NCBI GenBank assembly: GCA_947462115.1
Contig: CANHON010000345.1
Location: forward strand, 1 to 5,044
Source: Deltaproteobacteria bacterium
GTDB lineage: Bacteria; Myxococcota_A; UBA796; UBA2385
Direction: 5' to 3'
Length of the DNA: 5,044 nucleotides
Shown: in pieces, positions 1 through 5,044 of the stretch
Layout of the letters: every line of letters starts with the position of its first letter
Numbering within the stretch: position 1 is the first letter of the stretch
Notes under the pieces: model-generated
What the model saw: only the letters and a program-made list of their open reading frames with translations
Databases searched by the model: none
Told to the model about the DNA's origin: nothing
Made by a program: the position numbers and the translations under genes

Positions 1-995
1 AGGCGCGCGCCGAGGTCGAGGAAGCGCGAGCAGACCACCACCATCACCGTGAGCGCGAACAGCCCGTCCGGGGCCCGCCGCCCGTAGCGGGGGTCGGCGG
101 CGAGGCGGCGCTGGTGGTCCACGAGGCTGCCGTGGTGCTGGACCAGCCAGGCGACCTCGACGCCGAACAGCACCACGAGCCAAAGCACGTTGGTCCACAG
201 CAGAAAGACCGGCAAGAAGGCCACCGAGCCGTAGATCAGGGTGAGGCTGTCCTTGGTGCCGAAGATGTTGATGTAAAGGCCAAAGCTCTCCTTGGCCACC
301 TCGAAGACCGCCGCGGTGAGCAGGCCCCCAAATATCGCCGCCCGGCGCGACACCCGGGTGCAGGGCAGCAGCAGCAGCGCCGTGGTGAAGATCACGGCGC
401 TGAGGCTCAAGGGGAGCAGGTGCGAGGCGAAGGGCAGGCCGTGCTCGCCGCCGATGCGGGCCGACAGCAAAAAGCCCGAGCCGAGCAGGATCGGGCCGAG
501 GGTCAGCGCCGTGTAGAACAAGGTGAAGCGGTAGAGCAGGCTCCGGTCTTCGCGCGCCCGGAAGATCTCGTTGTAGGCCAGCCCCACCTGCGAGAAGAGC
601 TGGTAGCCGATGAACATCGTCGAGAGCACGCCGATGGTGCCGAGGGTGCCGAGGTGCGTGCGCAGGATCAGCTCGTCGAGCACCGCGCCCACCTCCTCGA
701 CGCTGCTCGCGAGGATGGTCTCGTAGAGGAGCTGCCGAACCGCGCTTCGGGTGTCGTCTTTGAGCCCCAGCGCGCCGGTCAGGGCAAAACCGAGCAACAG
801 GAGCGGCACGAGGGCCACCGCCGTCCAGTAGGTGAGCGTGGCGGCGCGGGCCGGCAGCCGATCGCGGCGGGTCTCGCGCACCAGCACCACAACGACGTGC
901 AGCGCGTTGACCAGCGGCGTCGCCCACGGCTGATCGAGCGGCCAGATCCGGCCGCGCACAGCATCGAGGTAGAGCTTCTCTAGGGCGTGCAGCAT
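1..995 (-). CDS. YihY/BrkB family inner-membrane protein, 3' end cut by the window edge
   Basis: Reading the minus strand from ATG at 995-993 gives 331 uninterrupted codons to the window edge, so the C-terminus is missing. The family (UPF0761, once misnamed ribonuclease BN) consists of polytopic inner-membrane proteins; a transport role is often suggested but no substrate is established. Seen: a cytosolic-looking N-terminus, then RAATLTYWTAVALVP (residues 50-64), matching the family's RAAxLxYY...LVP first-helix signature. Further hydrophobic segments lie at about 119-140, 158-180, 192-211, 219-236 and 255-285. The last carries YGSVAFLPVFLLW and VLFGVEVAW, the other family hallmark. The basic stretch after residue 286 fits the longer family form, which has a cytosolic C-terminal helical extension. 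An in-frame ATG at 1040 would add 15 residues; neither start has a clear Shine-Dalgarno, and 995 is preferred because the extension is Pro/Arg-rich. It is transcribed divergently from the methyltransferase gene. Family assignment is firm; function is unknown. Confidence 0.9.
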   Translation of the reverse strand, partial: MLHALEKLYLDAVRGRIWPLDQPWATPLVNALHVVVVLVRETRRDRLPARAATLTYWTAVALVPLLLLGFALTGALGLKDDTRSAVRQLLYETILASSVEEVGAVLDELILRTHLGTLGTIGVLSTMFIGYQLFSQVGLAYNEIFRAREDRSLLYRFTLFYTALTLGPILLGSGFLLSARIGGEHGLPFASHLLPLSLSAVIFTTALLLLPCTRVSRRAAIFGGLLTAAVFEVAKESFGLYINIFGTKDSLTLIYGSVAFLPVFLLWTNVLWLVVLFGVEVAWLVQHHGSLVDHQRRLAADPRYGRRAPDGLFALTVMVVVCSRFLDLGAR

Positions 996-1114
996 CTGCC
1001 CAAGGTATCGCGGCGCGGGCCCGCGGTGGGCCGGGGGCATGGGTGGGCCGGACCGCCCTGGCCCGATTAGCCGCCGCCGTCTCTGGCGCGCGGTCGCCGG
1101 GCGCGGGGTGTGGC

Positions 1115-2443
1115 ATGGGGCAAGGCGGCGGGCAGCGAGCGGGCGGGCCGAAGGGCGCAGGCGGGCGGGGCGCGCCGGCCGAGGACGCCGAAGCGGCGGA
1201 GGGCGCCGAGGAGGGCCCGAGCAAGCTGGTGGCCCTCGACCCCGGCGCTCTGCTCGATCAGCCGCCGGTGGTGGTCCGGCTGCGGCCGGGCGCCGATCGC
1301 CGGGTCGCCGGCGGGCACTGCTGGGTGTTCTCCAACGAGCTGTCCACCCCGGTGGCCAGCCTGCCCTTGGGCGGCGCGGTCGATGTGCTCGACGCCCGCG
1401 GGCGGTTCTTGGGCCGCGGCACGGCCAACCCCCACAGCCTCATCGCGGTGCGCATCCTCAGCCGCGACCCCCAAGATGACGTGGACAGCGTCGCTTTCTA
1501 CGAGCGCCGGCTTCGGGCTGCGGCCGCGATGCGCGCGCGGCTGCTGCCCGGTCGCCGCTCGCTCCGCATGGTCTCCAGCGAAGGGGACGGCCTCCCGGGG
1601 CTCATCGTCGATCAGTTCGAGGACGTGATCGCCGTGCAGCTCGGCACCCTCGGCATGGAGCTGCGGCGCGAGCGCCTCGAGGCGGCCCTGCGGTCGGCGC
1701 TGGGCGTGCGGGGCGCGGTGCTCCGCAACGAGTCGCCCAGCCGCAGCCTCGAAGGCCTGCCCCGGGGCTCCGAGCGCTGGTTCGGCGAGGTGCCCGAGCG
1801 GGTGATGCTCGAAGAGGGGGGCGTGCGGCTGTTCGCGGACGTGCTCGGCGGGCAAAAGACGGGCTTCTTCTTTGATCAAGCGGAGAACCGGGCCTTCGCT
1901 CGCCCGCGGGTGGCCGGCGAGCGGGTGCTCGATGTCTACGCCAACACCGGGGCTTGGGGCCTCGGGGCGCTGCTGCACGGCGCCTCCCGCTGCGACTTCA
2001 TCGAGATCAACGCCGCCACGGCCGCGCTCATCCTCGACAACGCGGCGCTCAACGGCGTGGCCGACCGGGCCAACAGCATCGCCGGCGACGCCCGGGTGGT
2101 CATGGAGGGGCTCGTCGCTCAGAAGCAGCGCTATGGAGCCGTTTTCCTCGATCCCCCTGCCTTCGCCAAGACCCGGGCCAAAGCCCCGGTGGCCTTGCGG
2201 GCCTACGCCAACATCAACGCCTTGGCGATGCGCCTCGTGGCCCCCGGGGGGCTGCTGTTCAGCTCCTCCTGCAGCTACCACGTGCAGGAGGACCGCTTCT
2301 TGGAGGCGGTGATGGCCGGGGCGCGCATGGCGGGCCGGCGGCTGCGCGTCGTCCGGCGTGGGGAGCAGGCCCCGGATCATCCGGTTGATCCGGCGGTCCC
2401 CGAGACCCGGTACCTCAAGCACCTCGTGCTGCACCTCGAGTAG
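1115..2443 (+). CDS. rlmI: RlmI-like class I SAM-dependent rRNA (cytosine-C5) methyltransferase
   Basis: Predicted cytosolic enzyme that methylates C5 of a cytosine in 23S rRNA; E. coli RlmI acts on C1962. Numbered from ATG 1115 (442 aa): a Gly/Ala-rich low-complexity N-terminus (about 1-38); a PUA-like RNA-binding domain from about 52 with RPGADRR and HCWVFSNEL; the linker EGDGLPGLIVDQF (156-168); then the Rossmann methyltransferase domain. The latter shows GQKTGFFFDQ (246-255), SAM motif I VLDVYANTGAWG (271-282), motif IV DPPAFAKT (346-353) and motif VI SSSCS (383-387), whose Cys386 is in the expected catalytic position. The C-terminus ends ETRYLKHLVLHLE, as in the family. E. coli RlmI is about 396 aa, so the N-terminus is probably over-long. 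The frame is open from GTG 1043, but that part contains a TTA codon out of keeping with this genome. GTG 1229 would give 404 aa and has GGAGG at 1210-1214, somewhat distant. The family is clear; the exact start and target base are not. Confidence 0.92.
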   Translation: MGQGGGQRAGGPKGAGGRGAPAEDAEAAEGAEEGPSKLVALDPGALLDQPPVVVRLRPGADRRVAGGHCWVFSNELSTPVASLPLGGAVDVLDARGRFLGRGTANPHSLIAVRILSRDPQDDVDSVAFYERRLRAAAAMRARLLPGRRSLRMVSSEGDGLPGLIVDQFEDVIAVQLGTLGMELRRERLEAALRSALGVRGAVLRNESPSRSLEGLPRGSERWFGEVPERVMLEEGGVRLFADVLGGQKTGFFFDQAENRAFARPRVAGERVLDVYANTGAWGLGALLHGASRCDFIEINAATAALILDNAALNGVADRANSIAGDARVVMEGLVAQKQRYGAVFLDPPAFAKTRAKAPVALRAYANINALAMRLVAPGGLLFSSSCSYHVQEDRFLEAVMAGARMAGRRLRVVRRGEQAPDHPVDPAVPETRYLKHLVLHLE

Positions 2444-2476
2444 GCCGGGGGCGGCGGCCGCTGGGCCCCACCCTTC

Positions 2477-2490
2477 GGCGCCGGAGCGCC
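2477..2490 (+). promoter_or_regulatory. moaC ribosome-binding site inside a small hairpin
   Basis: GGAG at 2483-2486 lies five bases before the moaC ATG and supports that start. It sits in the loop and first stem base of a perfect 5-bp inverted repeat, GGCGC (2477-2481) and GCGCC (2486-2490), with loop CGGA. The hairpin ends one base before the start codon. In DNA this GC-rich such a short repeat may be chance. Confidence 0.4.
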
Positions 2491-2491
2491 C

Positions 2492-3004
2492 ATGCCCGCC
2501 GATCTCCCCTTGCTCAGCCACCTCGACGCTTCGGGGCGGCCCCACATGGTCGATGTGGGCGCCAAAGTCGACACCGATCGCGAGGCGACGGCCGAGGGCT
2601 GGCTGCGGCTGAGCGCCGCGGCCCGGGCCCAGCTGGAGCCCGGCGCCAACCCCAAGGGCGACGTGCTGCTGATCGCGCAGCTGGCCGGCATCCAGGGGGC
2701 CAAGCGCGCCGCTGAGCTGATCCCCCTCTGCCACCCCCTGCCCATCGACGGGGTCGAGCTGCACCTCGAGCTGCTGCCCGAGGGCCTTCGCGTGGTGGCC
2801 CGCGTGCGCACCCGCTGGCGCACCGGCGTGGAGATGGAGGCGCTCACCGCCGTCTCGGCCGCCCTCCTCACCGCCTACGACATGCTCAAAGCGGTCGATC
2901 GCGCCCTGTGCATGGACGGGCTTCGGCTGCTGAGCAAGCGGGGCGGCCGCTCCGGCGACTTTGTGGCGGCGCCCGCGCCGGGCACGGGCCAGGGCGGCGG
3001 CTGA
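2492..3004 (+). CDS. moaC: MoaC, cyclic pyranopterin monophosphate synthase
   Basis: Cytosolic hexameric enzyme that, after MoaA, converts 3',8-cyclo-7,8-dihydro-GTP to cyclic pyranopterin monophosphate in molybdenum cofactor synthesis. The 170-residue product aligns by eye along its whole length with E. coli MoaC (about 160 aa). Visible signatures are HMVDVGAK (18-25), KGDVLLIAQLAGIQGAKR (55-72), LIPLCHPL (76-83), TGVEMEALTA (111-120), YDMLKAVD (129-136) and KRGGRSGDF (149-157). The residues matching E. coli active-site Lys51, Lys67, His77, Asp128 and Lys131 are all present as Lys55, Lys71, His81, Asp130 and Lys133. Only the C-terminal tail after 157 (Ala/Pro/Gly-rich) is unlike the family. 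It starts 48 bases after the methyltransferase stop and could share its transcript. No other Moco gene is in the window, so its partners moaA, moaD and moaE must lie elsewhere. Confidence 0.97.
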   Translation: MPADLPLLSHLDASGRPHMVDVGAKVDTDREATAEGWLRLSAAARAQLEPGANPKGDVLLIAQLAGIQGAKRAAELIPLCHPLPIDGVELHLELLPEGLRVVARVRTRWRTGVEMEALTAVSAALLTAYDMLKAVDRALCMDGLRLLSKRGGRSGDFVAAPAPGTGQGGG

Positions 3005-3051
3005 TCCGCGCTTCGGTGGCGGGGGACGCGCCCCCCTGCGTTGGATTGGTG

Positions 3052-3057
3052 TATGAT
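3052..3057 (+). promoter_or_regulatory. possible -10 element ahead of the lipoprotein gene
   Basis: TATGAT matches the sigma-70 -10 consensus at five of six bases and lies in an unusually AT-rich patch (3041-3057) in the 104-base gap between moaC and the lipoprotein gene, about 50 bases before its ATG. No convincing -35 hexamer is found 16-18 bases upstream, so this is only a candidate promoter. Confidence 0.3.
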
Positions 3058-3108
3058 GGGGGGCCGGCCCGGCTCCCCATCCGGGGGCCGCTGCCCCATG
3101 GAGCTGCC

Positions 3109-4191
3109 ATGTCCCGTCTGCCCCGGTTCTCCCGGTCCTCCATCGCCCTCGTCGCGGCGCTCGCGGCCTGCAACGACACCAACTTCTTCGTGAAGGGCGA
3201 TGCGGAGCCGCCGGGCCTCGTGCCGGGCGCCATCCAGGGCCGCACCTGCGACCCCGCCGGCAGCAACTGGTTGGCCGACGCCACGATCTACACCCACCTC
3301 ATCGACGACGCCGGGCGCCTGTACCAGACGGTCCAGGCCTACTCCGACCGCGACGGCAAGTGGACGCTCGAGGGCCTGCCCGCCGAGCGTGAGTACGACA
3401 TTTACGTGCAGTACGGTGATGACGTCATCGAGCGCTTCGAGGACGTGTGGGTCGGCGACGGCGACCTCGTGCTGCTCGACGAGCCGCCCTGCTTCGACCC
3501 GCTGGCCATCGACGTGGCGGTCATCACCGGCGACTACGACCGCTTTGACCTCGTTCTCGACAATATGGGCTTCGCCAACTACGAGCTCATCGACGGGCTC
3601 ACCGCGCCCGAGGTGACCGGCTTCCTCGGCAACCTCGAGGGCATGCAGCAGTACGACATCATCTTCTTCAACGGCGGGCTCGTCGAAGAGGGGGTGTTCT
3701 ACTCCACCGACGGCAGCACCACCGATCACGAGCTCTACCTCGAGAACATCCGGGAGTACGTCCGCGGCGGCGGCTCGGTCTACGCCTCCGACTGGGCCTA
3801 CGACGTCATCGAGCGCGCCTGGCCCGATCGCCTCGACTTTGTCGGCGACGACGCTGTCCCCGACGCGGCGCAGCTCGGCGAGTACGACCTCGTCACCGCC
3901 AACATCAGCGACGCCGCCCTGTCGGAGTGGCTGGGCCTCGGCACCCTGGACGTCGAGTACGACCTGCCCGTCTGGCCCCCGGTCGAAGCCGTGGAGGGCT
4001 CCGTCTCTGTGCACATGCGCGGCAGCGTAGAGTACCGCCTCGGCACCGAGCGCTACTCGCTGGTGGACTCGCCGCTGCTCGTCAGCTTCGCCAGCGGCGA
4101 GGGTCGGGTCGGCTACAGCACCTTCCGGGTCGCACGGAACGCTTCGGTCGAGCTCAACCTCGTGCTCCAGTACATGATGTACAACCTCTGA
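3109..4191 (+). CDS. Predicted lipoprotein: carboxypeptidase-regulatory-like domain plus degenerate GATase-like domain
   Basis: Product of 360 aa, not a named family. The start at 3109 has GGAG (3100-3103) five bases upstream and opens directly into a type II signal peptide: Arg-rich n-region, hydrophobic SIALVAALAA, and lipobox LAAC with lipidated Cys21. The frame stays open upstream to 2908, but that part overlaps moaC and is rejected. Residues about 40-130 (GAIQGRTC... DRDGKWTLEGLP... YDIYVQYG) look like a carboxypeptidase-regulatory / Greek-key beta-sandwich domain; Cys47 and Cys128 flank it and could form a disulfide. Residues about 132-360 resemble a class I glutamine-amidotransferase or ThuA-like fold: IDVAVITGDYD, YDIIFFNGG (182-190), YVRGGGSVYASDWAYD (217-232), and SFASGEGRVGYSTF (326-339). 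The position where a catalytic Cys would be expected reads Ser227-Asp228-Trp229, and no Cys occurs after 128, so it is probably non-catalytic. The mature protein is strongly acidic (Asp/Glu-rich). Lipidation is well supported; function is unknown, perhaps binding at the cell surface or in the periplasm. Confidence 0.85.
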   Translation: MSRLPRFSRSSIALVAALAACNDTNFFVKGDAEPPGLVPGAIQGRTCDPAGSNWLADATIYTHLIDDAGRLYQTVQAYSDRDGKWTLEGLPAEREYDIYVQYGDDVIERFEDVWVGDGDLVLLDEPPCFDPLAIDVAVITGDYDRFDLVLDNMGFANYELIDGLTAPEVTGFLGNLEGMQQYDIIFFNGGLVEEGVFYSTDGSTTDHELYLENIREYVRGGGSVYASDWAYDVIERAWPDRLDFVGDDAVPDAAQLGEYDLVTANISDAALSEWLGLGTLDVEYDLPVWPPVEAVEGSVSVHMRGSVEYRLGTERYSLVDSPLLVSFASGEGRVGYSTFRVARNASVELNLVLQYMMYNL

Positions 4192-4201
4192 TCGGATCGG
4201 G

Positions 4202-4273
4202 CCCCCTCCGCCGAGCGCCGCGCGCAACGGCCTGCTGAGGGGGAGCTTGGGGCAGGGGGCTGCCGCCCCCCGC
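4202..4273 (+). terminator. hairpins after the lipoprotein gene, possible terminator without U-tract
   Basis: Two inverted repeats lie in the gap between the lipoprotein stop and tmk. CCCCCTC (4202-4208) pairs with GAGGGGG (4237-4243). Further on, GGGGGC (4255-4260) pairs with GCCCCC (4265-4270) across loop TGCC, extendable by two more pairs beyond an A/C mismatch. No T-run follows either, so an intrinsic terminator is not demonstrated. They could still stabilise the 3' end or slow polymerase before tmk. Confidence 0.3.
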
Positions 4274-4322
4274 AACGCCCCCCGCCCGCTGCCGCGCGCC
4301 TCCTCCTTCGCCCCGTGCTCCG

Positions 4323-4967
4323 ATGCAGACCCCCCTTGGCAAGCTCGTCGCCTTTGAGGGCATCGACGGCGCCGGAAAAACCACCCAGCTCGCGCGCTTG
4401 GCGCTCCGGCTGCGGGCCCGCGGCCTCGAGGTGCTCACCACCCGAGAGCCGACCACCGGCCCCCACGGCCGCCAGATCCGCGCGGCCGCGGGTCGGCTGC
4501 CGCTGGACGAAGAGCTGGCCTTGTTCACCGCTGATCGCGGCGAGCACGTGCGCGAGGTGATCCAGCCGGCCTTGGCCCGCGGCGCCTGGGTGCTCATCGA
4601 CCGCTACTACCCGAGCAGCGCGGCCTACCAGGGCACACGGCCCGGGAGCCCCGGCGTGGACGGCGTGCTGGCGCTCAACGAGGCCTTCGCGCCCCGCCCG
4701 GCGCGCACGCTCTGGCTCGACCTCGCGGTCGAGCGCGGGCTCGCGCGTGTCGGCGCCCGCGGGGCCGCCACCCCTTTTGAGACCGAGGCCACGCTGCGGG
4801 CCGTGGCCGCCGCCTTCGCGACCATGCCCCTGCCGGGCCTCGTGCGCATCGACGCGCTTCAGCCCGAGGATGACGTAGAGCAGGCCATTTGGGCGCAGGT
4901 CGCGCCCCTGCTGGACGGGGCCGCTCCGGCCGGCGTGGCCGAGGGCGAACCCTCCGCGGCCCGCTGA
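4323..4967 (+). CDS. tmk: Thymidylate kinase (dTMP kinase)
   Basis: Cytosolic enzyme that phosphorylates dTMP to dTDP with ATP in dTTP synthesis. The 214 residues match the usual bacterial length (about 205-215). Seen in order: P-loop FEGIDGAGKTT (11-21) with Lys19; REP (41-43); LFTADRGEHV (68-77), the family's FxADRxxH segment with dTMP-contacting Arg72; DRYYPSSAAYQG (93-104), the DR(Y/H)xxSxxAYQG signature; a LALNEAFAPRPARTLWLDL segment (117-134) before the LID. The P-loop has no Arg, as in E. coli-type (type II) enzymes, which normally place arginines in the LID. Here the LID reads ARVGARGAATPFE (141-153): Arg142 and Arg146 are kept, but the usual xDR(F/I)E is replaced by ATPFE. The C-terminal 15 residues are low-complexity. 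ATG 4323 is the only sensible start, though no Shine-Dalgarno precedes it. It is 131 bases from the lipoprotein stop. Confidence 0.96.
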   Translation: MQTPLGKLVAFEGIDGAGKTTQLARLALRLRARGLEVLTTREPTTGPHGRQIRAAAGRLPLDEELALFTADRGEHVREVIQPALARGAWVLIDRYYPSSAAYQGTRPGSPGVDGVLALNEAFAPRPARTLWLDLAVERGLARVGARGAATPFETEATLRAVAAAFATMPLPGLVRIDALQPEDDVEQAIWAQVAPLLDGAAPAGVAEGEPSAAR

Positions 4968-4970
4968 TGT

Positions 4971-5008
4971 CTCGGGGGCTGCGGGGTCTGCCCACCCCGC
5001 CGAGGTGA
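4971..5008 (+). promoter_or_regulatory. intercistronic hairpin overlapping a strong Shine-Dalgarno
   Basis: GAGGTGA at 5002-5008 is a long match to the anti-Shine-Dalgarno sequence and lies four bases before ATG 5013. Immediately upstream is a perfect 7-bp inverted repeat, GCGGGGT (4981-4987) and ACCCCGC (4994-5000), with a 6-base loop. An alternative outer helix, CTCGG (4971-4975) with CCGAG (5000-5004), would pair the first three bases of the Shine-Dalgarno. The ribosome-binding site is clear; regulation by the hairpin is inferred. Confidence 0.45.
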
Positions 5009-5012
5009 ACCG

Positions 5013-5044
5013 ATGACCGCGCCTGCCCGCCGCCCCCCGCTCCG
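5013..5044 (+). CDS. start of an unidentified downstream gene, cut by the window edge
   Basis: ATG at 5013 follows the strong Shine-Dalgarno GAGGTGA by four bases and opens a frame of ten complete codons (MTAPARRPPL) to the window end. It lies 45 bases after the tmk stop on the same strand and is probably co-transcribed with tmk. In many bacteria tmk is followed by holB (DNA polymerase III delta prime), but too few residues are visible to test that. A new gene here is supported only by the ribosome-binding site, start codon and spacing. Confidence 0.5.
   Translation, partial: MTAPARRPPL

Noticed and set aside
114..983. Plus-strand open frame of 289 codons opposite the BrkB-family gene
   Set aside because: The product is Gln/Arg/Glu/His-rich with no motif, whereas the minus strand encodes a coherent polytopic membrane protein with family signatures.
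1014..1025. Perfect 12-bp palindrome CGCGGGCCCGCG in the divergent intergenic region
   Set aside because: Its position would suit an operator, but palindromes of this length made only of G and C are expected several times by chance in a window this GC-rich.
1067..2764. Minus-strand open frame of 565 codons antisense to the methyltransferase and moaC
   Set aside because: It mirrors two genes with clear family motifs on the plus strand, its product is His/Gly/Arg/Pro-rich without recognisable motifs, and long antisense frames are expected where third codon positions are almost all G or C.
3018..3031. Possible sigma-54 promoter (GG-N10-GC) ahead of the lipoprotein gene
   Set aside because: The dinucleotide spacing fits, but the flanking bases lack the TTGC part of the -12 element.
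3021..3035. GGGGG-ACGCG-CCCCC hairpin just after moaC as a terminator
   Set aside because: The stem is only 5 bp and no T-run follows; common by chance at this GC content.
2908..3108. Upstream in-frame extension of the lipoprotein
   Set aside because: It overlaps the conserved C-terminus of MoaC and would bury the signal peptide; ATG 3109 has a well-placed GGAG.
2875..4275. Minus-strand open frame of 466 codons antisense to the lipoprotein gene
   Set aside because: It is a shadow of the lipoprotein frame; the product is Val/Asp/Glu-rich as expected from reversing GC-ending codons, and the plus strand has a signal peptide, lipobox and ribosome-binding site.

Overview
The window is a very GC-rich stretch (by eye around 70% or more) of a bacterial chromosome. 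Its genes are mostly housekeeping, with one poorly characterised lipoprotein. Nearly all real codons end in G or C, which leaves long antisense frames open; several of these exceed 280 codons but look like shadows. High GC, a lipobox-bearing secreted protein with a carboxypeptidase-regulatory-like domain, and short loosely packed operons suggest a myxobacterium-like (Myxococcota / former Deltaproteobacteria) lineage. That is an inference from style, not a marker-based assignment.

Layout. Positions 1-995, minus strand: the N-terminal 331 codons of a YihY/BrkB-family integral membrane protein, cut by the left edge. A short divergent intergenic region follows. On the plus strand come an RlmI-like 23S rRNA m5C methyltransferase (about 1115-2443, start uncertain), MoaC of molybdenum cofactor biosynthesis (2492-3004), an outer-surface or periplasmic lipoprotein (3109-4191) with a beta-sandwich domain and a degenerate glutamine-amidotransferase-like domain, and thymidylate kinase Tmk (4323-4967). 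A new reading frame starts at 5013 behind a strong Shine-Dalgarno sequence and runs off the right edge.

The genes do not form one pathway: rRNA modification, Moco synthesis, dTTP synthesis and a surface protein merely share a direction. The rRNA methyltransferase and moaC are 48 bases apart and could be co-transcribed. The lipoprotein gene and tmk are each preceded by just over 100 bases and may have their own signals. I see no mobile element, CRISPR array, tRNA, rRNA or phage gene, and no evidence for a new multi-gene system. The points most worth a second look are the lipoprotein's domain pairing, the altered LID of Tmk, and RNA hairpins that overlap two ribosome-binding sites.
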